Assembly: GCF_014645535.1 (NCBI RefSeq)
Contig: NZ_BMLX01000001.1
Location: 365,169-429,168, forward strand
DNA: 64,000 bases
Direction of reading: 5' to 3'
Source of the DNA: Silvimonas iriomotensis
Lineage (GTDB): Bacteria; Pseudomonadota; Gammaproteobacteria; Burkholderiales; Chitinibacteraceae
Under the pieces are notes generated by a model. That model was not told the DNA's origin. It was given only the letters and a program-made list of their open reading frames with translations, and did no database searches. Below, in pieces: positions 35,296-43,862 of this stretch (the first letter of the stretch is position 1; each line of letters opens with the position of its first letter). A program made the position numbers and the translations under genes.

Positions 35296-35526
35296 TTACT
35301 TGGCAGCGGAAGCGTCCGAAGCAGCAGCGTCGGAAGCAGCCGGAGCAGCAGCAGCGTCAGAAGCGGCAGCAGCGTCGGAAGCCGGAGCAGCAGCAGCGTC
35401 GGAAGCGGCCGGAGCGGAAGCTTCAGCAGCCGGAGCGGAAGCGTCAGCAGCAGGGGCTTCATCTTTCTTGCCGCAAGCGGTGAGGGCCAGGGCCAGCAGG
35501 GCAGCAACGAGCAGAGACTGTTTCAT
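35296..35526 (-). CDS. Small Ala/Ser/Asp-rich lipoprotein
   Basis: The 76-residue protein has a leader MKQSLLVAALLALALTAC with the lipobox LTAC at the +1 Cys, then GKKDEAP and a low-complexity tail of A, S, P and D (for example ASDAAAAPASDAAAASDAAA). The DNA is correspondingly repetitive. The mature chain should be disordered and anchored in the envelope. Small lipoproteins of this type are common in betaproteobacteria, with no known role. It has its own terminator and an AT-rich upstream region, so it may be well expressed. Confidence 0.8.
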   Translation of the reverse strand: MKQSLLVAALLALALTACGKKDEAPAADASAPAAEASAPAASDAAAAPASDAAAASDAAAAPAASDAAASDASAAK

Positions 35527-35734
35527 TCTTCTTACCTTTAGCAGAATGGGTTGGACAAGTAAATTTCAATACAGCAGTTGTTTGGCTATCGACCGTTGAT
35601 CGATGGCTATTTGGAAACCAGTTACATCACTGACGACCGACGGGCGGAATTCTAGCACGATTTGAATAAAAGGGTAGCGTCCCTGGCGCACCAAAGTGCG
35701 GCACGTAGAGATTTTTACAACAATCGTCAAATCC

Positions 35735-36205
35735 TTATAAATCAAGCCTGCGCCAGTCTGATGACGGTATAGAACATTCCCAAGCAAGATCAAAGGCTTG
35801 ACGCAGGCGCGTTACCTCTTGCGGATCATCATCTGTCTCGCCTTTGGCCCAATCAAAGTGACAACGTCTTACAAATCGTTGCATATCGGCCAGCATAAAT
35901 GGCGTTAACAACGTTGGCATATCCGTATTGACTAAATGCAGGATGAATCTTTGGCTCTGCACATTGGCCAATTGCAGCAGCAGGGGGCATTGCGCGGCGA
36001 TGTAATCGGCCGAGCGCGCCAGCAGACGGACCTGCGCGGCCGGGTTGCGGACCAGCAAATCATTCAGCGCCTGGGCCACGGCGCGGTCTGAAAAACCGCA
36101 AGCGCTGAAGTCGTGTTCGTACAGGGTCAGGCTCTCACGCGCGCTTTGCAGCAGCATGAGTGTTTGCTCCCGATAATCTTTGTACGTATCAAATTTTGCC
36201 GGCAT
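35735..36205 (-). CDS. Unknown protein, possibly phospholipase-D-like fold
   Basis: This 156-residue cytosolic protein contains MLLQSARESLTLYEHDFSAC followed by QVRLLARSADYIAAQC, a strand-helix pattern seen in small PLD-like non-catalytic domains. No HKD motif is present, so catalysis is unlikely. ATG at 36205 lies within the end of the cupin gene (17-base overlap), so the two genes are coupled. This gene commonly follows roxA-like genes in betaproteobacteria, as far as I recall, but the role is unknown. Confidence 0.6.
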   Translation of the reverse strand: MPAKFDTYKDYREQTLMLLQSARESLTLYEHDFSACGFSDRAVAQALNDLLVRNPAAQVRLLARSADYIAAQCPLLLQLANVQSQRFILHLVNTDMPTLLTPFMLADMQRFVRRCHFDWAKGETDDDPQEVTRLRQAFDLAWECSIPSSDWRRLDL

Positions 36206-37310
36206 GCAAGTACCCGTAGTCGTAGCAGGTATAGAGGGCTTCAAGAATGTCGTCATCATAGCTGGCTGCGGGCAAACGGCGGACATCCGCCAGTTGGCGC
36301 AGTGTTTCCAGTGCCGCAGGGGCGACTTCCAGCTCTTCGCCGTTGATAAAGACCTGATCCCCTTCGTACAGCATTTGCGATTTCAGGTCCAGGTGGACAC
36401 CGTGTTCGTTGACTTGTTCCGCAAATTCTTCGAAATCCAGCGGTTCTTCGGGCGGATTGTAAAAGACATGCGCTTTGGGCTCGGTGAAATAGCGACCGAT
36501 GAATTTGCGTACATCGCCTTCGGTCCAGGTCAATTGCTTGAGCATGGTTTCAATTTTGCGGACAAAGGCCAGATCAATTTCACCAGGGCGATCTGTCGGG
36601 GTGCGTTCAGGGTCGCCATAAATGCCCGAGAGGCGTAATTCGTCCTGCAGGTATTCCAGGAATTTGCCGACGATTTCCTGTTCAGTGGGCGCTCTGAAAC
36701 CAATTGAATAAGTCATGCCAGGTTCCAGCGCCACGCCATAATGAGCATATTTGGGTGGCAGATAGAGCATGTCGCCATGGTCCAGAATCCACTCTTGTTC
36801 TGACGTAAAATCTTTCAGTACGCGGATGGGGGCGTCTTCAACAAAGTTGCCGGCATCGTCGCTGGAAATCTGCCAGCGTTTTTTGCCGCCTACCTGCAAC
36901 AAAAACACGTCATAAGAGTCGTAATGCGGACCCACCGTGCCGCCGGGCGGCGCGTAAGAGATCATCAGATCATCAAGGCGCGTGTAGGGCAGAAAGTTGA
37001 ACTCATACAAGAGGTCGGCAATGTGGGGGACATGATGATTGACGTTTTGCACGAGCATGGTCCAGTCGGTCTCGGGCAGGTGTTCGAACCGGCTGGGGCG
37101 GAACGGGCCGTTCTCCAGCTTCCAGCGATCGTTGCGGTATTCGATCAGGCGCGATTCGACATCGTCTTGCTGCGCCAGGCCAATCAACCTGGGCAGATCG
37201 ATCAGCTCCGGAAAATCCTGCCAGGCATTGCGGATAAGCAATGGCTGTTTTTGCCAGTATTCGGCCAGAAATTGCGCAGCGGTCAGTCCACCGAGGAGTT
37301 GTTTGTTCAT
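36189..37310 (-). CDS. roxA: JmjC-like cupin oxygenase (RoxA/YcfD ribosomal protein L16 arginine hydroxylase type)
   Basis: This 2-oxoglutarate/Fe(II) oxygenase of 373 residues is likely to hydroxylate a ribosomal protein Arg. The early FWQKQPLLI-like segment (YWQKQPLLIRNAW), the metal-site GPHYDSYDVFLLQVGGKKRW with His and Asp, and the second His in LPPKYAHYGVAL follow the YcfD pattern. So does the C-terminal winged-helix-like tail. The assignment to L16 is by family knowledge. It is divergent from the peroxiredoxin-like gene. Confidence 0.87.
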   Translation of the reverse strand: MNKQLLGGLTAAQFLAEYWQKQPLLIRNAWQDFPELIDLPRLIGLAQQDDVESRLIEYRNDRWKLENGPFRPSRFEHLPETDWTMLVQNVNHHVPHIADLLYEFNFLPYTRLDDLMISYAPPGGTVGPHYDSYDVFLLQVGGKKRWQISSDDAGNFVEDAPIRVLKDFTSEQEWILDHGDMLYLPPKYAHYGVALEPGMTYSIGFRAPTEQEIVGKFLEYLQDELRLSGIYGDPERTPTDRPGEIDLAFVRKIETMLKQLTWTEGDVRKFIGRYFTEPKAHVFYNPPEEPLDFEEFAEQVNEHGVHLDLKSQMLYEGDQVFINGEELEVAPAALETLRQLADVRRLPAASYDDDILEALYTCYDYGYLHAGKI

Positions 37311-37372
37311 TGACTTGGCTATAACAGTAGAAAAACACGGCCTTTATTATCCCACCATGCGAAGGAGCCGGC

Positions 37373-37840
37373 ATGCTCAAAAACGGGGAAATTGCGCCTG
37401 ACTTTGCTTTACACGATGCCAGCATGCAACTGATCCGGTTGTCGGACTACCAGGGGCGGCATCATGTGGTGCTCTATTTCTTTAGCAGAGACCACTCGCC
37501 AGGCGGTATTACAGAAGCGGTCGAGTTTTCAGACCGGGCGGAAACATTCAAGTCGCTGGGCACGATCGTGCTGGGTGTCAGTCTGGATGATTGCCTCTCG
37601 CACGAGGCATTCCAGGACGAACACGGCATTGAATTCGGGTTGTTGTCCGACGAGCAAGGAGAAGTCAGCCGTCTTTACCATGTTTTAAAAGAAACCATGG
37701 CGGCGGGCATGATAAAATACGCTATTGAACGCTCTACCTTCGTCATCGACCGGCAGGGCGTAATCCGTCACGCGTTCTACCACGTGCTGCCCAAAGGGCA
37801 CGCGGCGGAAATACTTTCACTTGTTAAACAGTTAGGATAA
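37373..37840 (+). CDS. Bcp-like peroxiredoxin fold lacking catalytic cysteines
   Basis: The 155-residue protein follows the Bcp/PrxQ family end to end (ending RHAFYHVLPKGHAAEILSLV). Where Bcp has TPGCTTE-C the sequence reads SPGGITEAVEF: the peroxidatic Cys is Gly and the usual resolving Cys is Val. The only Cys is in LDDCLSHEAF, far from the active site. It therefore cannot work as a standard thiol peroxidase. The frame is otherwise intact, which argues against simple decay. It is 5 bases from slyD and so likely cotranscribed with that chaperone/isomerase gene. Confidence 0.85.
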   Translation: MLKNGEIAPDFALHDASMQLIRLSDYQGRHHVVLYFFSRDHSPGGITEAVEFSDRAETFKSLGTIVLGVSLDDCLSHEAFQDEHGIEFGLLSDEQGEVSRLYHVLKETMAAGMIKYAIERSTFVIDRQGVIRHAFYHVLPKGHAAEILSLVKQLG

Positions 37841-37845
37841 ACCCG

Positions 37846-38325
37846 ATGCAAATCGCCAAAGATACGGTTGTAACGCTGAACTATGAGATGTTCGACACCG
37901 AGGGCAAGCTGCTCGACAAGACCGAACACCCCATCGTTTACCTGCACGGCGGTTACGACAACATCCTGCCGCTGGTAGAAGAAGCGCTGCACGGTAAAGC
38001 CAAGGGTGATTCCATTGACGTCACCATGGCGCCCGACGACGCATTCGGCGAATACGAGCCGGAACTCGTGCGCAAGGAAACCAAAGACGTGTTCCCGATG
38101 GAAGTGGAAGCCGGCATGATGTTCGAAGCCGATGATCCTGCCACTGGCGACGTAATGCTGTTCCGCGTGACCGAAATCAACGGTAACGAAGTGACTGTGG
38201 ATGCCAACCACCCGTTCGCCGGCATGACCATCCGTTTTGTGGGCAAGGTGACCGACGTGCGTGAAGCCAGCGATGAAGAAATCGCCCACGGCCACGTGCA
38301 CGGCGAACACGGCCACCATCACTAA
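37846..38325 (+). CDS. slyD: FKBP-type peptidyl-prolyl isomerase SlyD
   Basis: This cytosolic folding factor of 159 residues has an FKBP domain split by an insert-in-flap (IF) domain. The FKBP strands include VTLNYEMFDTEGKLLDKTE and LHGGYDNILPLVEEAL. The IF segment is around FGEYEPELVRKETKDVFP, then VDANHPFAGMTIRF. The C-terminal tail is short and His-rich (AHGHVHGEHGHHH), consistent with a nickel-binding SlyD. It is 5 bases downstream of the peroxiredoxin-like gene and followed by a strong terminator. Confidence 0.95.
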   Translation: MQIAKDTVVTLNYEMFDTEGKLLDKTEHPIVYLHGGYDNILPLVEEALHGKAKGDSIDVTMAPDDAFGEYEPELVRKETKDVFPMEVEAGMMFEADDPATGDVMLFRVTEINGNEVTVDANHPFAGMTIRFVGKVTDVREASDEEIAHGHVHGEHGHHH

Positions 38326-38386
38326 GCCATGACCATTGGTTGACCTGCTGGCGCACCCCAGGGTGGGCAAGCTGGCCGGGTTGAAC

Positions 38387-38416
38387 AAAAAAAGCGGACT
38401 TCGGTCCGCTTTTTTC
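38387..38416 (+). terminator. Rho-independent terminator of slyD
   Basis: AAAAAAAGCGGACttcgGTCCGCTTTTTT is a UUCG-tetraloop hairpin with a T run. Confidence 0.9.
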
Positions 38417-38508
38417 ATGGATGTCGTCATGCATTCTGGCCGTGTCAGGCACCCGCGGCCGGTTGATGCAAAATGGGGCAGGGCGTTGGTGCAATGCACC
38501 ATGCTGCA

Positions 38509-38524
38509 ACACAATATATTGTGT
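38509..38524. promoter_or_regulatory. Perfect palindrome ACACAATATATTGTGT (NrdR-box-like)
   Basis: It matches the published NrdR box pattern (ACAC-W-ATATAT-W-GTGT) at all positions. It lies ~400 bases before nrdA, upstream of the closer pair. A related but shorter half-match lies at 38553-38566. Confidence 0.5.
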
Positions 38525-38692
38525 TTTTGACCCCGACATTGCCGCATTTGCAACACGATATGGTGACTTTCGTCAGGCTGTCCTCAAATTGCAACGTACC
38601 CCGCCTCCCCGCTATGCCGCATGAATAAAGGCTTGCGGGAAAACCGTGACATTTTTATGTCCGCCCGTCGCCAATATCACATCTTTTTCCGG

Positions 38693-38722
38693 TTGCGCTA
38701 GCGGCCTCGCTTCCCCTAGTAT
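38693..38722 (+). promoter_or_regulatory. nrdA: Putative nrdA promoter
   Basis: TTGCGC (38693-38698) and TAGTAT (38717-38722) are 18 bases apart. The -10 falls inside the first candidate NrdR box. Confidence 0.45.
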
Positions 38723-38760
38723 TTGTGTCGAATCCAACCAGGGACCACAAGATGTAGTGG
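38713..38760. promoter_or_regulatory. Candidate NrdR box pair upstream of nrdA
   Basis: CCCCTAGTATTTGTGT (38713-38728) and CCACAAGATGTAGTGG (38745-38760) are related to the NrdR consensus. They have 16 bases between them (32 centre to centre), the spacing typical for NrdR tetramer binding. Confidence 0.55.
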
Positions 38761-38792
38761 TTCTTCACAATTTATTCACAGACTTATCCACA
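38761..38792 (+). promoter_or_regulatory. Three phased DnaA-box-like sites before nrdA
   Basis: TTCTTCACA (38761), TTATTCACA (38772) and TTATCCACA (38784-38792, a perfect DnaA box) are spaced 11-12 bases apart. DnaA is known to regulate nrdAB in E. coli. Confidence 0.55.
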
Positions 38793-38910
38793 TTCGGCCG
38801 CCTGTCTTTTCAAGTCCTTGATTTGTGAAGAAATGCGGCCAGATTTAACACCTGGCCAGAGGGAACACACCCAAATGTACGCCACACTGGATAGCACCAC
38901 AGGAAGCCGC

Positions 38911-41805
38911 ATGACCGAAGCCGTAGATACCCCGATCAACAACGAACAGAGCCGATACGAACTGTACAAGACCATCCGCCGCAATGGTGGTGTCGTGCCG
39001 TTCGAGCCGTCCAAGATCACGGTTGCCGTGACCAAGGCCTATATCGCCGTTCACGGGAATCAGGCTGCGGCCAGCGCTGCTGTGCGTGAACGCGTGGAGG
39101 CCCTGACCGAGCAAGTGGTCAGCGCGCTGATGCGTCGCAAGCCTGAAGGTGGCGCTATTCATATTGAAGACATCCAGGATCAGGTTGAACTGGCCCTGAT
39201 GCGTTCTGGCGAACATGACATCGCCCGCGCCTACGTGTTGTACCGCGAACAGCGCAAGGCAGAACGTGCTTCCCATACCGAAAGCCACGAAGTCACCCCG
39301 CAACAGCACGCCGTGGTCAACGTCACGCTGGAAGACGGCAGCCGCCGCCCGCTGGATGTGGCCCGCCTGAAGTCGCTGATTGCATCGTCTTGCCTGGGTT
39401 TCGAGAAGATCACCAGCCAGGAAACCATCCTGGCCGAAACGCTCAAGAACCTGTACGACGGCGTGCCGGTGGCTGAAGTCCACAAGTCGGCCATTCTGGC
39501 TGCGCGCGGTCGTATTGAAATCGATCCGGCCTACAGCTTTGTCACCGCACGTTTGCTGCTGGACGTCGCCCGCCGCGAAGTGCTGGGCGAAGAAACCAGC
39601 CACGAAGACATGGCGACCGTGTACGCCGAAGCCTTCCCGGCGCTGATCAAGAAGGGTATCGAGAACGAACTGCTGGACGAAAGACTCGCCCAGTTCGATC
39701 TGGCTCGCCTGGGCGCTGCGCTCAAGCACGAGCGTGACTACCAGTTTGGTTACCTGGGCCTGCAAACCCTGTACGACCGTTATTTCCTGCACGTGCATGG
39801 CACTCGCATTGAACTGCCGCAGGTGTTCTTCATGCGCGTCGCCATGGGCCTGTCGCTGAACGAAGTGGACCGCGAAGCGCGCGCCATCGAGTTCTACAAC
39901 GTGCTCTCCACGTTTGACTTCATGTCCAGCACCCCGACGCTGTTCAACTCCGGTACCCGTCGCAGCCAGCTCTCCAGCTGCTACCTGACCACCGTGGCCG
40001 ATGATCTGGATGGCATCTACGAAGCGCTGAAAGAAAACGCGCTGCTGTCCAAGTTTGCCGGCGGTCTGGGCAACGACTGGACCCCGGTGCGCTCGCTGGG
40101 TAGCCATATCAAGGGCACCAACGGCAAGTCGCAAGGCGTGGTGCCGTTCCTGAAGGTGGTGAACGATACCGCCGTCGCCGTGAACCAGGGCGGCAAGCGC
40201 AAGGGCGCGGTCTGCGCCTACCTGGAAACCTGGCACGCCGACATCGAAGAATTCCTGGAACTGCGCAAGAACACCGGTGATGATCGCCGTCGTACCCACG
40301 ACATGAACACCGCCAACTGGATTCCTGACCTGTTCATGAAGCGCGTGATGGAAGGCGCCGACTGGACCCTCTTCAGCCCGTCTGAAGCGCCGGACCTGCA
40401 CGATCTGTACGGCAAGAAGTTTGAAGAGGCCTACACCCGTTACGAAGAAAAGGCGGCCCGCGGTGAAATGCGCGTGGCCAAGAAGCTGCCGGCGCTGACC
40501 CTGTGGCGCAAGATGCTGACCATGTTGTTCGAAACCGGCCACCCGTGGGTGACCTTCAAGGACCCGAGCAACATCCGCAGCCCGCAGAATCACGTTGGCG
40601 TCGTTCACAGCTCCAACCTGTGCACGGAAATCACGCTGAACACCAACGACAACGAAATCGCCGTATGTAACCTGGGCTCGGTGAACCTGTCCAACCACAT
40701 CAAGGACGGCAAGCTGGACGCCGACAAGATTGGTCGCACGGTCAAGACCGCCATGCGCATGCTCGATAACGTGATCGACATCAACTACTACGCCGTGCGC
40801 AAAGCCCGCACGTCCAACCTCAAGCACCGCCCGGTGGGCATGGGCCTGATGGCGTTCCAGGACGCGCTGCACATGCTGCGTATTCCGTACGCATCTGACG
40901 CGGCGATCCAGTTTGCTGATGAATCGATGGAAGTCATCGCTTATCACGCCTACTGGGCATCGACCGAACTGGCACAAGAACGCGGCACCTACCCGAGCTA
41001 CAAGGGCAGCCTGTGGGATCGTGGCATCCTGCCGCAAGACTCCAACGCCTTGCTGGCCGAAGAGCGCGGTGGCTACCTGGAAGTGGACAGCAGCAGCAAG
41101 CTGGACTGGGCTCCGTTGCGTGAACGCATTGCCACCTACGGCATGCGTAACAGCAACTGCCTGGCGATCGCCCCGACTGCGACCATCTCCAACATTGTTG
41201 GCGTAGATGCCTCGATCGAACCGACCTACCAGAACCTGTTCGTGAAATCGAACCTGTCTGGCGAGTTCACCGTGATCAACGAGCACCTGGTGCATGATCT
41301 GAAAGAACGCGGTCTGTGGGATGAAGTCATGATCTCTGACCTCAAGTACTTCGACGGTTCTGTTTCCCGCATCGACCGCATCCCGGCTGACCTGCGCGAA
41401 CAGTACGCCACTGCATTTGAAATGGACCCGAAATGGCTGGTTGAAGCTGCCAGCCGCCGCCAGAAGTGGATTGACCAGGCCCAAAGCCTGAACATCTACA
41501 TGGCCGGCGCATCGGGCAAGAAGCTGGATGAACTCTACAAGCACGCCTGGTTGCGTGGCCTGAAGACCACCTACTATCTGCGTACCCTGGCTGCAACCAG
41601 CGCAGAAAAATCCACCGGTCGTGGCGGCGAGTTGAACGCCGTGCCGGTTGATGGTGGCCTCTCTGCCGCAGCATCCGTCAGCAGCGCACCAATCGCAGCC
41701 GCATCGGCCGCTGCAGCGGTTGCCGAGATGCCGGAAGCCGAAGGCGCCGCATGCTACCTGCGCCCGGGTGATCCTGGCTTTGAAGAGTGCGAGGCTTGCC
41801 AGTAA
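38911..41805 (+). CDS. nrdA: Ribonucleoside-diphosphate reductase alpha subunit, class Ia, two ATP cones
   Basis: This large catalytic subunit of ~964 residues reduces NDPs to dNDPs. Two ATP-cone regulatory domains are visible ([20 protein letters not shown] and [20 protein letters not shown]), giving the long Pseudomonas-type NrdA. Active-site landmarks include SSCYLTTV, the [20 protein letters not shown] segment, and [19 protein letters not shown]. The C-terminal tail ends with the redox pair CEAC after an Ala-rich linker. The start at 38911 (MTEAVD) has AGGAA upstream; ATG at 38875 with GAGGG is an alternative. nrdB lies ~860 bases downstream, after a lipoprotein gene. Confidence 0.95.
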   Translation: MTEAVDTPINNEQSRYELYKTIRRNGGVVPFEPSKITVAVTKAYIAVHGNQAAASAAVRERVEALTEQVVSALMRRKPEGGAIHIEDIQDQVELALMRSGEHDIARAYVLYREQRKAERASHTESHEVTPQQHAVVNVTLEDGSRRPLDVARLKSLIASSCLGFEKITSQETILAETLKNLYDGVPVAEVHKSAILAARGRIEIDPAYSFVTARLLLDVARREVLGEETSHEDMATVYAEAFPALIKKGIENELLDERLAQFDLARLGAALKHERDYQFGYLGLQTLYDRYFLHVHGTRIELPQVFFMRVAMGLSLNEVDREARAIEFYNVLSTFDFMSSTPTLFNSGTRRSQLSSCYLTTVADDLDGIYEALKENALLSKFAGGLGNDWTPVRSLGSHIKGTNGKSQGVVPFLKVVNDTAVAVNQGGKRKGAVCAYLETWHADIEEFLELRKNTGDDRRRTHDMNTANWIPDLFMKRVMEGADWTLFSPSEAPDLHDLYGKKFEEAYTRYEEKAARGEMRVAKKLPALTLWRKMLTMLFETGHPWVTFKDPSNIRSPQNHVGVVHSSNLCTEITLNTNDNEIAVCNLGSVNLSNHIKDGKLDADKIGRTVKTAMRMLDNVIDINYYAVRKARTSNLKHRPVGMGLMAFQDALHMLRIPYASDAAIQFADESMEVIAYHAYWASTELAQERGTYPSYKGSLWDRGILPQDSNALLAEERGGYLEVDSSSKLDWAPLRERIATYGMRNSNCLAIAPTATISNIVGVDASIEPTYQNLFVKSNLSGEFTVINEHLVHDLKERGLWDEVMISDLKYFDGSVSRIDRIPADLREQYATAFEMDPKWLVEAASRRQKWIDQAQSLNIYMAGASGKKLDELYKHAWLRGLKTTYYLRTLAATSAEKSTGRGGELNAVPVDGGLSAAASVSSAPIAAASAAAAVAEMPEAEGAACYLRPGDPGFEECEACQ

Positions 41806-41952
41806 AAGCCTGTTGCCACAGCCCGGCCGCATCGCCGGGCTGTTGGCCCATCTGCCGGGCGGGGCAACAAACCGCCAGATAAACAGTCCAAGCAGAGTCC
41901 GGGTGTCTGTGTCGGCCAGGGGCCGATATAGCCACGTACAAGGGGCCAGGTC

Positions 41953-42540
41953 ATGTTCAAACGCGTGTTGTTGCTGTGTTGTATCGGGCTGTTAAGTGCC
42001 TGCGCGGCTCGTCCGCAAATGTCGACAGCAGGGGCAATGGTCCCGCCGGCAGGGCAGGCGTACGGCATTCTGGCCGTGACCTTCAACAGCCTGGACCATG
42101 ACACCACTGTCACCAGTGTGGTGGTGGAAGGCCCGTGGGGCCGTAAAGAGTTTTTTGCCAACAATAACAACTACATCCGCGATGCGGGTGACGTGCCGGA
42201 CACCACCGGCCAGCTGCAGCTGTTAACGCTGCCGCCAGGCCACTACACCATGACGGACACATGGACGCGCTGGGGTAACCCGGGCATGGACATGAGCCGC
42301 CGCATTGGCCGCTTGCCGCTGAACCAGGGGTTTGACGTGAAAGCGGGCGAAGTGGTGTACCTGGGCGAAGTCCACGTGGACGTGAATTTCCAGCCCACCG
42401 CCACGCTGAAGGATGCGCACCAGCGAGACTTCAACCACATCAAGGTGATGTGGGGGGTGCCGGATACCAGCAATATCCAGATCAGATTGCCGCGGCCGCT
42501 TGACGCTGCGGCAAGCCAGACAGTGCAGCCTGCGCAGTAA
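41953..42540 (+). CDS. Putative lipoprotein between nrdA and nrdB
   Basis: The 195-residue protein begins MFKRVLLLCCIGLLSACAA with the lipobox LSAC, so it is an envelope lipoprotein. The mature part has mixed beta-like segments (ILAVTFNSLDHDTTVTSVVV, LLTLPPGHYTMTDTWTRWG, VVYLGEVHVDVNF) resembling small beta-sandwich domains, but no family is recognised. It lies on the same strand between the two ribonucleotide reductase genes. Its own signals are not obvious, so it may be carried on the nrd transcript. Confidence 0.75.
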   Translation: MFKRVLLLCCIGLLSACAARPQMSTAGAMVPPAGQAYGILAVTFNSLDHDTTVTSVVVEGPWGRKEFFANNNNYIRDAGDVPDTTGQLQLLTLPPGHYTMTDTWTRWGNPGMDMSRRIGRLPLNQGFDVKAGEVVYLGEVHVDVNFQPTATLKDAHQRDFNHIKVMWGVPDTSNIQIRLPRPLDAAASQTVQPAQ

Positions 42541-42665
42541 CGGCGCGCTTTCTGAACCACGGCCCGGCCAGACGATGGATCGGGTACCAGACGCACCGCC
42601 GGCTTGCCGGTTGCCATTGAAATACTTTTGAATTTTGAAGATTTGTAAAAGAGGAAAGCAGACCC

Positions 42666-43778
42666 ATGCTGAGTTTTGACGACGACATCATCACCCCCAA
42701 GCCCGCCCAACCGGCTGCGCCTGCAGCACAAGGCGCCACTGCCCCGGCTGCTGCCACCAGCAACCGCGTTCGTGCGGCGGACAAGCGCGTGATCAACGGT
42801 ACGACTGACGTCAACCAGCTGGTCCCGTTCAAGCACAAATGGGCGTGGGAAAAGTATCTGGCCCAATGTGCCAACCACTGGATGCCGCAAGAAGTGAACA
42901 TGCAGCGCGACATCGAACTGTGGAAGAGCCCCAACGGCCTGACCGAAGATGAGCGCCGCATCGTCAAGCGTAACCTCGGCTTTTTTGTGACTGCCGACTC
43001 GCTGGCCGCCAACAATATCGTGCTGGGTACGTATCGCCAGATCACCAGCCCGGAATGCCGCCAGTTCTTGCTGCGCCAGGCCTTTGACGAAGCCATTCAC
43101 ACCCACGCCTACCAGTACATCGTGGAAAGCCTGGGTCTGGAAGAAGGCGAAGTGTTCAACGCCTATCAGGAAATCAAATCCATCCGCGACAAGGATCAAT
43201 TCCTGATCCCGTTCATTGATGTCCTGACTGACCCGGAATTCAAGACCGGCACGCAACTGACCGACCAGCAACTGCTGCGTTCCATCATTGTGTTTGCCTG
43301 CATCATGGAAGGTCTGTTCTTCTATGTCGGCTTTGTGCAGATCCTGGCGCTGGGCCGCCAGAACAAGATGACCGGCGCTGCCGAACAGTACCAGTACATC
43401 CTGCGTGACGAGTCCATGCACTGCAATTTCGGCATCGACCTGATCAACACCATCAAGCAGGAAAACCCGCAACTGTGGACGGAAGAGTTCAAGAACGAAA
43501 TCTATGACCTCTTCAAGAAAGCCGTTGAACTGGAATACGCCTACGCCGAAGACACCATGCCGCGCGGCGTGTTGGGCCTGAACGCGTCGCAGTTCAAGGA
43601 ATACCTGCGCTTTATCGCCAACCGTCGTCTGCAGCAGATCGGTCTGGAAGCCATGTTCCCGGGCGTGAACAACCCGTTCCCGTGGATGAGCGAAATGATC
43701 GACCTGAAGAAGGAAAAGAACTTCTTCGAAACCCGCGTGACCGAATATCAAACCGGCGGTGCATTGAGCTGGGATTGA
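42666..43778 (+). CDS. nrdB: Ribonucleoside-diphosphate reductase beta subunit
   Basis: This di-iron/tyrosyl-radical subunit of 370 residues generates the radical for NrdA. The ferritin-like core shows metal-ligand helices: [20 protein letters not shown] (Glu and His plus the radical region), [20 protein letters not shown], and [18 protein letters not shown] with Glu/His. The N-terminal 40 residues are Ala/Pro-rich and probably flexible. A GAGGAAAGCAGACCC stretch precedes the ATG. The gene ends in a strong terminator. Confidence 0.96.
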   Translation: MLSFDDDIITPKPAQPAAPAAQGATAPAAATSNRVRAADKRVINGTTDVNQLVPFKHKWAWEKYLAQCANHWMPQEVNMQRDIELWKSPNGLTEDERRIVKRNLGFFVTADSLAANNIVLGTYRQITSPECRQFLLRQAFDEAIHTHAYQYIVESLGLEEGEVFNAYQEIKSIRDKDQFLIPFIDVLTDPEFKTGTQLTDQQLLRSIIVFACIMEGLFFYVGFVQILALGRQNKMTGAAEQYQYILRDESMHCNFGIDLINTIKQENPQLWTEEFKNEIYDLFKKAVELEYAYAEDTMPRGVLGLNASQFKEYLRFIANRRLQQIGLEAMFPGVNNPFPWMSEMIDLKKEKNFFETRVTEYQTGGALSWD

Positions 43779-43798
43779 TCCGAAGATCCGCGTGAACA

Positions 43799-43830
43799 AA
43801 AAGCCCCGCATGTGCGGGGCTTTTTTTTGT
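43799..43830 (+). terminator. Rho-independent terminator of nrdB
   Basis: AAGCCCCGCAtgTGCGGGGCTTTTTTTT is a perfect GC-rich hairpin with a long T run. Confidence 0.92.
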
Positions 43831-43862
43831 GCCTGGCCAGCTATGGCAGGCGCTGAAACCGG

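Noticed and set aside
38761-38792. DnaA boxes as a replication origin
   Set aside because: No dnaA, dnaN or AT-rich unwinding cluster; the sites sit in the nrdA leader, where DnaA control of transcription is the simpler reading.
38845-41832. Long minus-strand open frame (995 codons) opposite nrdA
   Set aside because: It mirrors the codon bias of nrdA and has no recognisable domain or ribosome binding site.
42243-43811. Minus-strand open frame of 522 codons opposite nrdB and the lipoprotein gene
   Set aside because: It spans two real genes and their gap, with no motif; a shadow.
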